Source: an uncultured Sphingomonadaceae bacterium
GTDB taxonomy: Bacteria > Pseudomonadota > Alphaproteobacteria > Sphingomonadales > Sphingomonadaceae
Length of the DNA: 64,000 nucleotides
Assembly (NCBI GenBank): GCA_947494305.1
Contig: CANLUL010000001.1
Span: 248,001-312,000, forward strand
Direction of reading: 5' to 3'
The translations under genes were made by a program, and so were the position numbers. Positions 36,368-45,026 of this stretch are shown piece by piece. Position 1 is the stretch's first letter. Each line of letters begins with the position of its first letter. The notes under the pieces are model-generated. The model did not search any database. It was not told where the DNA came from and was given only the letters and a program-made list of their open reading frames with translations.

Positions 36368-36811
36368 ATGCGTACAAAACTTGATGATTTTATTCCCTAT
36401 CAGTTGTCTACGGCCTCTAACGCCGTCAGTGACCTTATAGCGCAGGAGTATAAGAGCCGTTTTGGTTTAAAGATTCCTGAGTGGCGGGTTATGGCGGTAC
36501 TCGGAGATCGCGGAGCTTCGACCCAACGCCATCTGGTAGAAGCCTCTTTGATGGACAAAGTAACGGTCAATAGGGCGGTTAAAGCACTGGTGGATCGAAA
36601 TCTTTTAGACCGGACGCCCAACGATGCCGATGGTCGCTCTCATCATCTCAAGCTGAGCGGGACTGGAACAGAGCTATACGAACAGATTATGCCCGCCGCT
36701 GAAGCGATGGAGAAAAAGGTCATGGCGGTTTTGACCAGCGAAGAAATAGAACAACTTTCAGAATTCCTATCAAAAATCAGAAAGTCTGCAGACGAGATAT
36801 CGTCTAAATAA
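36368..36811 (+). CDS. MarR family transcriptional regulator
   Basis: 147 residues, the normal size. The winged helix is visible: IPEWRVMAVLGDRGASTQRHLVEASLMDKVTVNRAVKALVDRNLLDRTPNDADGRSHHLKLSG, with the wing DADGRSHHL. MarR proteins are dimers that usually repress a nearby transport or efflux gene until a small aromatic ligand is bound. Its closeness to the TonB receptor gene (nine bases) and, further upstream, to maiA fits control by an aromatic compound, which is inference. The gene is closed by the perfect hairpin at 36826-36864. Confidence 0.93.
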   Translation: MRTKLDDFIPYQLSTASNAVSDLIAQEYKSRFGLKIPEWRVMAVLGDRGASTQRHLVEASLMDKVTVNRAVKALVDRNLLDRTPNDADGRSHHLKLSGTGTELYEQIMPAAEAMEKKVMAVLTSEEIEQLSEFLSKIRKSADEISSK

Positions 36812-36825
36812 ACTGATGATATTCC

Positions 36826-36864
36826 AAAGAAAAAGGGCGGCAATCAATGCCGCCCTTTTTCTTT
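36826..36864. terminator. bidirectional intrinsic terminator between marR and tadC
   Basis: AAAGAAAAAGGGCGGC (36826-36841) and its exact complement (36849-36864) form a 16-bp perfect stem with a 7-base loop. The A-run on one side and T-run on the other make it a good terminator in both directions, ending marR on the plus strand and the tad operon on the minus strand. Confidence 0.93.
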
Positions 36865-36882
36865 GTTTGTCAGTTTAATTCT

Positions 36883-37896
36883 CTACAGCAGCGCGTCGGA
36901 GATCGAGCAGGCCGCAGGGCCAAGGATCACGATGAACAACACCGGCAGAATGAACATGATCAACGGAATCGTCATAATTGCTGGTAGACGCGCAGCCTTT
37001 TCTTCCGCTCGCATCATTCGGTCATTGCGAAATTCCGCCGAAAGAACGCGCAGAGCCGATGCTAGAGGCGTACCATATTTTTCGGTTTGAATCATAGTGG
37101 TCACCACGCCCTTGATGTGGTCTAGCGCTACCCGATAGGCGAGATTTTCAAAAGCCTGTCGTCGTTCGGTAAGAAAGCCAAGTTCGATGGAGGTAAGAGA
37201 GAATTCATCCGCCAGTTCCGGATATGCGTCGCCGAGTTCTCTCGAGACGCGAGCAAATGCAGCGTCAACGGTAAGACCCGCCTCAGCACAAATGACGAGT
37301 AAATCAATGGCATCAGGCAAGCCCTTGCGAACGAGATCGGTTCGCTTGGATATTAGGTTGTTAATATAAACGTCTGCTGCCTTATAGCCCGCAATGGTGG
37401 CACCGGCAAATACACCGAATTTCTTTAGGGAAGTCCAATCGCTCAAATAGCCAAATCCGTATATGGCCAGTGCAGCGCCTCCACCTAGAAGAATTGGCAG
37501 AACCAGTCTGCTAAAAATAACAACAATGGCAAGGTCCTTGGATCGAATACCTGCTTGTGCCAGTTTTTGTTGCGCCTCTTTCAGTTGAGAATCTTGTAAA
37601 ACCTGTAGCGACGACAGGAAGCTGCGCATCCGGTCGGTGGTATCACTTTGATTGACCAACTTAGCCCGTTTTTTGCTGTTTGACGTGGTAATCCCAGCCT
37701 TTAATTGCTCTCGGCGTTCGTTAAGCGATTTGACTCGCTTTGCCATAGGATCACGAACGGTGACAGCTGCGTAGATTGCAAAAAATACTGCAACTGATGC
37801 GATACCAGCCAGGATCGTGGCAACCCATAGGACATCTATCCCCATCAGAGTTGGGCCGCCTGACGCGGCAATGGCGAAAATCGCAAGTTCAGTCAT
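36883..37896 (-). CDS. tadC: Tad pilus assembly inner-membrane protein TadC
   Basis: 337 residues of the type II secretion F-domain family. A membrane segment near the N-terminus (WVATILAGIASVAVFFAIYAAV), two in the middle (VVIFSRLVLPILLGGGAALAIYGFGYL), and a C-terminal one (IMTIPLIMFILPVLFIVILG) flank the conserved helical domain with GLPDAIDLLVICAEAGLTVDAAFARVSREL and ELGFLTERRQAFENLAYR. With TadB it should form the inner-membrane platform of the Flp pilus machine. GGAG precedes the ATG by eight bases. It is the last gene of the minus-strand tad operon, next to the shared terminator. Confidence 0.94.
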   Translation of the reverse strand: MTELAIFAIAASGGPTLMGIDVLWVATILAGIASVAVFFAIYAAVTVRDPMAKRVKSLNERREQLKAGITTSNSKKRAKLVNQSDTTDRMRSFLSSLQVLQDSQLKEAQQKLAQAGIRSKDLAIVVIFSRLVLPILLGGGAALAIYGFGYLSDWTSLKKFGVFAGATIAGYKAADVYINNLISKRTDLVRKGLPDAIDLLVICAEAGLTVDAAFARVSRELGDAYPELADEFSLTSIELGFLTERRQAFENLAYRVALDHIKGVVTTMIQTEKYGTPLASALRVLSAEFRNDRMMRAEEKAARLPAIMTIPLIMFILPVLFIVILGPAACSISDALL

Positions 37897-37913
37897 AATA
37901 CCCGCTCCTTCGC

Positions 37914-38885
37914 CTAAATCTCAAAACTAACCATTTTTGCCATGATAAACACGCCAATACCCATCCAGCACAATCCGCCAAGTCCGGCGATAATCAGCCG
38001 CTCTTCGTAGAAAAACCCTGCAAGATAATCTGGATTGACTGACCATACCAGAGCGAACACAATGAAAGGCAATGAGCCAACGATATAGGCAGATGCTTTG
38101 GATTCAGAGGACATGGCCTTGATCTTCAGTTTCATCTGTGCGCGTTTACGCAACACATCAGCCAGGTTCGAAAGCGTTTCCGCAAGGTTGCCGCCGGTTT
38201 CCCGTTGTATGGCGATGGTGATGCAGAAAAACTTAAATTCCGGCGTATCCAATCGCTTGGCACTTTCCTGAAGTGAGTCTTCCATCGTTCGACCGATTTT
38301 GATGCGGTCGACGATTAGACTGAATTCCTCGCCGACTGGGCCGTCAATTTCTTGCGCAACGACACCGATTGTTTCGGTTATTGGCAGACCAGAACGAAGG
38401 CCTCGAACCAGCAGTTCGATAGCATCTGGAAAAGACTGGGTGAACTTATTGACACGACTGCCAATTAGAAAGCCGACGACCAAATGAGGAATGCCAAAAC
38501 CGGCCGCTAGACCTAAAAATAGGCAGAGAAACGGCGGAGCACCTTTGAAAAACAATCCGGCAGCAATGATCACTCCTAGTCCGCCACAAACATAGAAAAA
38601 CTGGGCCAATGTCCAAGATTTACCTGTCTGTTCCAGTCGAATGGCCAGCTTATCTGTACGAGATATTGTTTGGCCGGCAGGGCGGTGATTTTTTTTCCGC
38701 GCACTGATAGCCTTTTTCATTTGCTCTTCGACTTTAATATTGGCGCTATCCGAATGACGGAATTTCACCTTATCTAGTCGCCTAGCCTGGGCCTTCGCTT
38801 CTGAAGGCCCCATGAGAGCAAATACAACTAGCATCAGGAACACCAATGCACCGGCACCAATCATCGCAGTCTGCATCAAATCCAT
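37914..38885 (-). CDS. tadB: Tad pilus assembly inner-membrane protein TadB
   Basis: 323 residues from the ATG at 38885; the frame opens at a TTG at 38900, but GGGAAA stands before the ATG. Type II secretion F-domain protein: N-terminal helix (MIGAGALVFLMLVVFALM), a second pair (FYVCGGLGVIIAAGLFF and FLCLFLGLAAGFGIPHLVVGFLIG), FPDAIELLVRGLRSGLPITETIGVVAQE, and C-terminal helices. It is the partner of TadC in the pilus platform. Between it and cpaE lie only 42 bases, where cpaF, the motor ATPase, is found in most tad loci. Confidence 0.94.
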   Translation of the reverse strand: MDLMQTAMIGAGALVFLMLVVFALMGPSEAKAQARRLDKVKFRHSDSANIKVEEQMKKAISARKKNHRPAGQTISRTDKLAIRLEQTGKSWTLAQFFYVCGGLGVIIAAGLFFKGAPPFLCLFLGLAAGFGIPHLVVGFLIGSRVNKFTQSFPDAIELLVRGLRSGLPITETIGVVAQEIDGPVGEEFSLIVDRIKIGRTMEDSLQESAKRLDTPEFKFFCITIAIQRETGGNLAETLSNLADVLRKRAQMKLKIKAMSSESKASAYIVGSLPFIVFALVWSVNPDYLAGFFYEERLIIAGLGGLCWMGIGVFIMAKMVSFEI

Positions 38886-38927
38886 TATCTGATTTCCCAA
38901 CTAGTCAAAAAGAACGCTTTATTCCCA

Positions 38928-40226
38928 CTATTCTGCAGGAGTTTCAGCTTCTTCTTTTTGTTTTTTGCTCTTGGATGGTAGCAATGACTTCAAGCCATCA
39001 AATTTATCCATCAAAGATGATTTCTTACTTGCAGTTTCGTCTTCATCACCACCATCAACCGTGCCGAGCACCTGTTCAGTAAGCTGAACCATTTTGGCGC
39101 TGGCTTTGCTCGATTTTCCTGCTTCGACAAAAGCTTGACCCAGTTTGGCTGCGTGAGCGGCGGTTTTGGGATCGGCTGGAATGATGATGTCAATTTTGCG
39201 TTCAATCGAGCTTTCAAAATCTTGACGTGAGATTTCCAAGCCACCCGTCTGAACCTTGTTGGCAACAACAATCACTTTACTCTGAGCCGCATGAGATTTG
39301 AGCCACGATAGCAACCGGATAGCGTCGCGGGCAGATGCCAGCGTTAACTCGGTCACAATTACCGTTGCGTTCACATCGCCCAACAGGTGTGGGTAGCTGA
39401 TCAGCATATCGCGCGGTAAGTCGATAACCGTGCATTCAAATGCGGCACGAAACTCTTCCTGCAATTGGAAGAAAGCAGTTCCATCGGTCATTACCGGCTG
39501 ATTGATAGGCGCTTCGGCGGAGAGCAATGATAAATTTTCATTTGCTTTGATCATTGCCCGTTCGATGAACAAACCATCGATACGACTTGGATTATCAATT
39601 GCGTCGGTCAATCCACGTCCGGGTTCAAGGTCGAGTGCCAAGGCGCCGGTTCCAAAATGAACATCAAGGTCTAGAAGCGCTGTTAAACGCTCTTTTTCTT
39701 GACTCAGCAACCAAGCCAGTGACGTTGCGATTGTTGACGCACCTACGCCGCCGCGAGTGCCGATGACTGCGGTGGATATATGCGGTTTATCACTAGAAGT
39801 CTCTTCGACTTTCGGTGCATTTAGAGCCTCTTGCGCTTGGCCCAAAATATCGCGGAGCTGTTCAGGACTGAACGGCTTGAGCAAATAGTCTTGGAGACCG
39901 CTAACAATGAGATCTCGATACAAGCGTACATCGTTAACCTGTCCCATTGCTATAACAATGGTGCCTGGTTCACATACCTCGGCCAGTGAGTTGATATCAG
40001 CTAGAGGATCACCAGACTCTGATAAATCTACCAACAAAATATTTGGACTAGCAGCCACTGACAGGGATTGAACGGCGTTGCGTAATCCACCCTTGTGACA
40101 TTTGTCTGTTGGCCAACCCATTTCTTCCACGACCGGGCGTAAAAGATCGAGTGTGTCGTCATCGCAGACATAGGCAGAAAACAGATCACGTCCGTTTGGT
40201 GCGCCGGGTTTCCAAGGAGCGTTCAT
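38928..40226 (-). CDS. cpaE: Tad pilus localisation ATPase CpaE/TadZ
   Basis: 432 residues. An N-terminal receiver-like domain (about 15-130, containing LSVAASPNILLVDLSESGDP and SGLQDYLLKPFSPEQL) precedes a ParA/MinD-type ATPase with a deviant Walker A, GTRGGVGASTIATSLAWLL, in which the first signature Lys of MinD is Arg, as usual in CpaE/TadZ. LLDLDVHFGTGALALDLEPG and DLPRDM follow. These proteins mark the pole and site where the pilus is built. The C-terminus is basic and acidic by turns. The ATG overlaps the cpaD stop (TAATG). Confidence 0.93.
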   Translation of the reverse strand: MNAPWKPGAPNGRDLFSAYVCDDDTLDLLRPVVEEMGWPTDKCHKGGLRNAVQSLSVAASPNILLVDLSESGDPLADINSLAEVCEPGTIVIAMGQVNDVRLYRDLIVSGLQDYLLKPFSPEQLRDILGQAQEALNAPKVEETSSDKPHISTAVIGTRGGVGASTIATSLAWLLSQEKERLTALLDLDVHFGTGALALDLEPGRGLTDAIDNPSRIDGLFIERAMIKANENLSLLSAEAPINQPVMTDGTAFFQLQEEFRAAFECTVIDLPRDMLISYPHLLGDVNATVIVTELTLASARDAIRLLSWLKSHAAQSKVIVVANKVQTGGLEISRQDFESSIERKIDIIIPADPKTAAHAAKLGQAFVEAGKSSKASAKMVQLTEQVLGTVDGGDEDETASKKSSLMDKFDGLKSLLPSKSKKQKEEAETPAE

Positions 40227-40828
40227 TATTGGCCTCCAACTTTCTTGTCGCGATAAGCGCGAATTGCTTTTGATGCCTGCGTCTGATCTTCTCCATCGGC
40301 GGACTGACCGCGCACCAGATCATCTGGGTTTGCGATCATGGCTGCCAGGGTACTGTTGGTTCCACAACCATAATTGTCGCTGGTACGACTTTGAAAATCG
40401 GTGTGGCTGCGCTGGCTCCAGTCCGGACATCCAGGAACAGATGCAGTTGATCGAGAAACGACAACACGGATGGCGCCAGATGGCACTTGGCCCTCCGTTA
40501 CAGGAGCGATTTCGCTAACAAGTAAACCATATTGGGAGACTAACGACTCAACAGCACCGCGAGCGGCAGCGCCAGAAGAATAGCTTGGATCTTCAATGGA
40601 AACGCGGTCACCATAGCCGAGATCCAATGCGTCGAACCAGCCGGCAAGACGACGTTGTTCACTGGATGGAATAGCACCTGAGCCTCCCATGTTAACGTCC
40701 AGCACGTAGTGCGAACGGCTTACCACAGGTTGACGCTCGCTGTTCACTGAACGGTTGGCTGTATTGCTGCCACAAGCCGAAACAGAAAGGCCGAGAGCGG
40801 TTACAATTGCTATAGAAATGAAACGCAT
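40226..40828 (-). CDS. cpaD: Tad pilus lipoprotein CpaD
   Basis: 200 residues with a lipoprotein signal (ALGLSVSAC, Cys as lipidation site). The CpaD pattern follows: QRRLAGWFDALDLGYGDRVSIEDP, YGLLVSEIAPVTEGQVPSGAIRVVVSRSTASVPGCPDWS and NYGCGTNSTLAAMIANPDDLVRG. CpaD proteins sit at the inner face of the outer membrane and support the CpaC secretin. AGGAG precedes the ATG. It lies between cpaC (21 bases) and cpaE (one-base overlap). Cys pair in PGCPDW and NYGCG is conserved in the family and may form a disulfide. Confidence 0.93.
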   Translation of the reverse strand: MRFISIAIVTALGLSVSACGSNTANRSVNSERQPVVSRSHYVLDVNMGGSGAIPSSEQRRLAGWFDALDLGYGDRVSIEDPSYSSGAAARGAVESLVSQYGLLVSEIAPVTEGQVPSGAIRVVVSRSTASVPGCPDWSQRSHTDFQSRTSDNYGCGTNSTLAAMIANPDDLVRGQSADGEDQTQASKAIRAYRDKKVGGQ

Positions 40829-40849
40829 GATTGATTCTCCTAGTCGGGC

Positions 40850-42484
40850 TTATTTGTTGAAGCTGAAGCCAGGAGCAGCGCTACCGGATTTCTTCGATTT
40901 TTTGGCTGATTTACCGGTTGCTGCTGGCGCGATACTGCCAAGGGCAGGGCCATCCGCTACTGGTGGTGCTACAGTCGGTTTGGGACGATCTTTCTCGCCT
41001 GTTGAGCTATGTCGATTCATTAACACGCGCTCCAAATCGTTAGCATGTTTGAAGCCATCAGTCGGCAATACAATCTGACTGTCATCAACCGGCTTAACTA
41101 GATATGGCGTGACAACGATCATCAATTCCGTCTCATTCTTCCGATAGCCATCGGATTTGAAGAGATTTCCCAAAATCGGCACATCGGCCAAGCCAGGAGT
41201 TTTATCGATCGTTGAGTTATAGCCGTTCTGCATCAAACCGGCGATCATGAAGCTCTCACCGGATCCCAACTCAACCGTTGTTTCTGCTTCACGAGTTGTT
41301 AGCGCCGGGATTTCGAAGCCATTCAACCTTACTGCACCAGCCGAAGACAGTTCGGAAACTTTAGGTGCTACACGAAGAGAAATCCTTCCGTTGGAGAGGA
41401 CTGTTGGCGTGTACGTCAACTCCACGCCAAAATTCTGATAAGTGACGCTGATTTCACCGAGACCGGTGCTTACTGGAATTGGAAAGCGCCCCCCTGCTAA
41501 GAAGGAAGCAGTTTCGCCTGATATTGTGGTGAGATTTGGCGACGCCAAGGTGGTAACTAAGCCTACACGTTCAGAAACATCTAAAGCAGTGGCAATATCG
41601 ACACCAAACAGACGGCCCGCAGCTTGAATGGCGTTCGTTCCAGTGGGTGTTGTATAGTTAAAACTGGTACCGCCTGGTGTTATAAACTGACCCGTAGTCG
41701 TGTTAAACGGCAGAGAAATTGAACCCGCTGGTAACCCAAACAGATTGGAAGCATCCAGGCTGGGGAAGCCAGCGGTGCTAAAGTTTCCAATTGTAGCGAA
41801 TTCCCGAGTTGCGGATGAGACACCGAAAAGAAATCCCCCGGTGTTGTCACGCGTGATTACGTTGCCATTTATCTCCTTGGCGAGTGTCCGGCTTACTTCT
41901 GCAAATCGAACTTTTAAATTGACCTGCATGGGTGTTGCCGTTTTCAGGCGACTGACAACACGCGTATCGTCACCGACATACGCCTGTACCAGATTCTCGG
42001 CTTCTTCCGCGTCATCAGGATTTTCAATTGTGCCGGTAAGCAATACAAAATTATTGGTCGAACTAACTGCAATATTAGCGTTTGGCATGGCCAATGCGAG
42101 CATCTGATCAATCGATGAAATTTCTGCGCCAACAGATATTTCTGCAGAATAAATCACTTTGCCAGTGCGGCTAGTCGCATAGAAACTGGTTTGACCACCT
42201 TTTTTACCAAAAATGTATATTTGACGGGGCGAACGAACTTGCACATCAGCAATTTTGTCTTCCGAGATAAATACATCTTCAATCGGGCTAGGTAGGCTGA
42301 TCAATTTTCCACGACCCACCGCTAGGCTAACGCGAGACTGCGGAGCAGAGACGTTGGGCGATTGCGCTTTAACTGGAGCGGCTGCCTGAGCCGTCAGTGC
42401 AAGTGCTAGAGCAGCGGCTACGCCGGAGGCCATCATATGTTTAGCCGAGCGACTTGGTTTCGCGATTGTTTGTAGTAGGGCCAT
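40850..42484 (-). CDS. cpaC: Tad pilus outer-membrane secretin CpaC/RcpA
   Basis: 544 residues. Signal peptide (GVAAALALALTAQAAAPVKAQ), an N-terminal pilus-subunit/BON-like part (GRGKLISLPSPIEDVFISEDKIADVQVRSPRQIYIFGKKGG), a second BON-like stretch (VLLTGTIENPDDAEEAENLVQAYVGDD) and the secretin C-domain (LASPNLTTISGETASFLAGGRFPIPV, VELGSGESFMIAGLMQNG, DVPILGNLFKS, ELMIVVTPYLVKP). It forms the outer-membrane ring through which the Flp pilus passes. A tail of about 60 residues rich in Lys, Pro and Ser follows the secretin domain. The ATG overlaps the cpaB stop (TAATG). Confidence 0.95.
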   Translation of the reverse strand: MALLQTIAKPSRSAKHMMASGVAAALALALTAQAAAPVKAQSPNVSAPQSRVSLAVGRGKLISLPSPIEDVFISEDKIADVQVRSPRQIYIFGKKGGQTSFYATSRTGKVIYSAEISVGAEISSIDQMLALAMPNANIAVSSTNNFVLLTGTIENPDDAEEAENLVQAYVGDDTRVVSRLKTATPMQVNLKVRFAEVSRTLAKEINGNVITRDNTGGFLFGVSSATREFATIGNFSTAGFPSLDASNLFGLPAGSISLPFNTTTGQFITPGGTSFNYTTPTGTNAIQAAGRLFGVDIATALDVSERVGLVTTLASPNLTTISGETASFLAGGRFPIPVSTGLGEISVTYQNFGVELTYTPTVLSNGRISLRVAPKVSELSSAGAVRLNGFEIPALTTREAETTVELGSGESFMIAGLMQNGYNSTIDKTPGLADVPILGNLFKSDGYRKNETELMIVVTPYLVKPVDDSQIVLPTDGFKHANDLERVLMNRHSSTGEKDRPKPTVAPPVADGPALGSIAPAATGKSAKKSKKSGSAAPGFSFNK

Positions 42485-43446
42485 TACTTGTCTCCAAACT
42501 CAATTTCTTTGGGACGGTCGCTGCCGCGTGCTACGCGGACAACTGGTCCTTTTGGTTTCTCTTTTTCAGCCAATGGTGGTGGTGTTCGTGCTTCAAAGCG
42601 AGACACATCACCCCCGGTAGAGAAGGTCGATTTCTTGGTACTGGGGCGAGCCGCTAGCGAACGGATCAAAGCGGCTTCTTCAACCGGATCATCAGTTTTT
42701 GGGAGCTTCACCTCACCTGAAGCGATTGCTTCTTCGAGTTCAGCGCTGCTGTCCGCAAGAGAACGTAAAGCTAAGCTCAGCGTACCCAATGTTTGTGCAA
42801 CAGCGATTTTTTCAGCAATTTTCGGTGTTGCTTCCAGCGTTACCAGTTTTGCCTTTTTGGCAACTGTTTGACCTTCTTCGTTCTTAGAGGCAGTTACGCG
42901 ATTGTCTGTTGCGAGAACGCGCAGATTGCGGATCACAGTTTCAGAAACTTTTAGTTCCGGTCCTTCACCTGCAACGGATTGCGTGAGCATTAAGTCAATG
43001 CGATCGCCAGGGAACACAAATCCAGCAACACCAGTCAATCCCGATACGGGAATGGTCACGGCGCGCATTCCAGGACCAAGCGCTGCAGCTAGGAAACCAC
43101 GATCACCAGGACTAACTAGAGCACCTTTGGTAACAGGCTGACCAGCCGTAATCGCATTGCGAACGACAGTGCCGTGCAATTGCTCTATGTTGGTGCCTTC
43201 TTTCATGAAATAAGCTTCTTCCACTAAATCTTTCGGCCAGGGTTGAAATTTGAAAACATCTGGAGTGATGATGGTACCAACAGGCAGGGCCCGGGTCGCG
43301 ACGAGAACTTCTTCCCCCATCACTTCGGCCTTTTTGGCAACTGCTTGCGGTGCCGATGCATCTGCAAACATGCTTCTAGCCAGTAGAGCAGTAACGGCCG
43401 CTACAACCAGAGCGCCCACTAGCAAAATAATTTTCTTCTTATCCAT
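42484..43446 (-). CDS. cpaB: Tad pilus assembly protein CpaB (SAF domain)
   Basis: 320 residues from the ATG at 43446; the frame runs to 43512, but AGGAGG stands before the 43446 start, which begins an N-terminal membrane anchor (KKIILLVGALVVAAVTALLARSMF). The SAF domain follows (VLVATRALPVGTIITPDVFKFQPWP, then QLHGTVVRNAITAGQPVTKGALVSPGDRGFLAAAL), and the RcpC/CpaB region VTIPVSGLTGVAGFVFPGDRIDLMLTQ. CpaB is a periplasmic protein tied to the inner membrane that modulates the secretin. It sits between cpaA and cpaC in the operon. Confidence 0.94.
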   Translation of the reverse strand: MDKKKIILLVGALVVAAVTALLARSMFADASAPQAVAKKAEVMGEEVLVATRALPVGTIITPDVFKFQPWPKDLVEEAYFMKEGTNIEQLHGTVVRNAITAGQPVTKGALVSPGDRGFLAAALGPGMRAVTIPVSGLTGVAGFVFPGDRIDLMLTQSVAGEGPELKVSETVIRNLRVLATDNRVTASKNEEGQTVAKKAKLVTLEATPKIAEKIAVAQTLGTLSLALRSLADSSAELEEAIASGEVKLPKTDDPVEEAALIRSLAARPSTKKSTFSTGGDVSRFEARTPPPLAEKEKPKGPVVRVARGSDRPKEIEFGDK

Positions 43447-43508
43447 GACGATTTCCGCCTCCTGAATGCCCCCGCCGTAAAAATCCGAATAGCGGTAACT
43501 TTTCTCTT

Positions 43509-43994
43509 TCAAGTAAAATGGTTAATATATCGTTCGTAAAACAATCCCGAAATGACCCAGAGCCCCGCAAATGAAATCGCGACGCCATAGGGGACCTTTA
43601 TTGGACCCTCTTGTTTTTGGATTTTCTTGCCGATCATCATTAACAAAGTCAGCACGCCGCCAGCGATCGACATGATCAACAACAGTTCAATAAATGTAAG
43701 CCAATGTAACCAGAGAGCCACGGCTGCTAACAGTTTTACGTCTCCGCCGCCCATTGCGCCCATGGCAAAAACCGCAGCAAATATGGTAAATACGATTATA
43801 GCTATGCCAATTTGCCAAACCATGTCTGGCCAAAATGTCATGTCGCTTGCAATCCAAAAGAGCGGTGCAGCCAAAGCGATACCGAAATTTAGTTTATTGG
43901 ATATCTGTCTGCTCTTGATGTCAGTAATAGCGGCAATTATCAGCGCAATTGCCAAGCCGCCCCAGAGCAAGTAGATGAAATGTTCCCCGTTCAT
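43509..43994 (-). CDS. cpaA: prepilin peptidase CpaA (A24 family)
   Basis: 161 residues from the ATG at 43994, which has AAGG at proper distance; a start at 44003 would put the ribosome site directly against the codon. The two catalytic aspartates are visible: Asp in AITDIKSRQISNKLN and Asp in the GxGD motif (AMGGGDVKLLAAV). The protein is all membrane helices. It cleaves the leader of the Flp pilin and pseudopilins at the inner membrane. It is the first gene of the visible tad operon, divergent from the hydrolase at 44055. The Flp pilin substrate gene that is often upstream is absent. Confidence 0.93.
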   Translation of the reverse strand: MNGEHFIYLLWGGLAIALIIAAITDIKSRQISNKLNFGIALAAPLFWIASDMTFWPDMVWQIGIAIIVFTIFAAVFAMGAMGGGDVKLLAAVALWLHWLTFIELLLIMSIAGGVLTLLMMIGKKIQKQEGPIKVPYGVAISFAGLWVISGLFYERYINHFT

Positions 43995-44054
43995 GAGAAA
44001 CATCCTTAAAATTAATCCCTTACCAAATCGTAACCATGACTACCGGAGCGGCAA

Positions 44055-45026
44055 TTGAATCCAAAGAACATTGAGACATTTGATCGCCGATCCATTCCTT
44101 CCTCCGCCAGAGAAAGTAATTGGATCGCCGCCGATGGATGGGCGTTACGGCGATTGGACTGGCCCTTTCTGGGGGGTGATTCTCGTGGATCAGTGTTGTT
44201 CATGACTGGGCGGGCCGACTTTTACGAAAAATATTTGGAGACATTCTGCGACTACCAAGCGGCCGGTTGGAACGTAACAACGGTCGACTGGCGCGGGCAG
44301 GGTGGATCTGGGCGCTGCGGGCCGCATCAATATGTTGGCCACATCGATGATTTCTCAACTTGGGTAGCGGATCTTGGATACCTGTTTGCCCAATGGCGTA
44401 AAGAGAGTGCAGGACCACATATTGTTGTTGGCCACAGTATGGGTGGTCATTTGGTAATGCGTGCTTTGGCTGAGAATGTGATTGATCCTGATGCAACCAT
44501 CCTCAGTGCTCCCATGCTGGCACCGGCGGGCGGAGGTATGCCCCCATGGGCAGCGCAATTGGCCGCCAAGATTATGTGCTGGACGGGAAGAGCTAAGCGA
44601 CGAGCATGGAAAGGCAATGACAATCCGCTGGAACCCGATCTCTTGCGGCAGCGATTACTTACTCATGACGCCGACCGATATTCAGACGAATTTTTCTGGT
44701 TTGCTGAACGTCCGCATTTACGCCTTGGTCCGGCCAGTTGGCGCTGGGTAGAGCGGGCTTATTCATCGGCGAGAAAACTGAGTAATCCTTTCCATCTAAG
44801 GAGGGTTAAATCACCTGTTCTGTTTCTGGTAACGGCGTTAGATGAATTGGTCGACAATGCCCGGATTGAAATGGTCCACCAACTGTTACCGCGATCAGAG
44901 GTAAAAATGTTTGGGGAAGAATGTGCGCATGAAATTTACCGGGAAGTTGATGACGTGCGTGAAGTTGCTTTAGACACCAGTTTTGAATTTTTAGATAGAG
45001 TGGCCCCGTCCGATGATCGAATATGA
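44055..45026 (+). CDS. alpha/beta hydrolase, lysophospholipase/monoacylglycerol lipase type
   Basis: 323 residues from a TTG start, 60 bases from the divergent cpaA. Serine hydrolase motif GHSMGGHLVMRAL (GxSxG), VLFMTGRADFYEKYLETFCDYQAAGWNVTTVDWRGQGGSG as the lid and oxyanion region, and VTALDELVDNA with a following CAHEIYRE for the acid and His. This fits the PldB/Serine aminopeptidase_S33 group (lysophospholipase L2 or monoglyceride lipase). It should act on lipids in the cytoplasm. It overlaps the FAD oxidoreductase gene by 14 bases, so the two are made together. Confidence 0.9.
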   Translation: MNPKNIETFDRRSIPSSARESNWIAADGWALRRLDWPFLGGDSRGSVLFMTGRADFYEKYLETFCDYQAAGWNVTTVDWRGQGGSGRCGPHQYVGHIDDFSTWVADLGYLFAQWRKESAGPHIVVGHSMGGHLVMRALAENVIDPDATILSAPMLAPAGGGMPPWAAQLAAKIMCWTGRAKRRAWKGNDNPLEPDLLRQRLLTHDADRYSDEFFWFAERPHLRLGPASWRWVERAYSSARKLSNPFHLRRVKSPVLFLVTALDELVDNARIEMVHQLLPRSEVKMFGEECAHEIYREVDDVREVALDTSFEFLDRVAPSDDRI

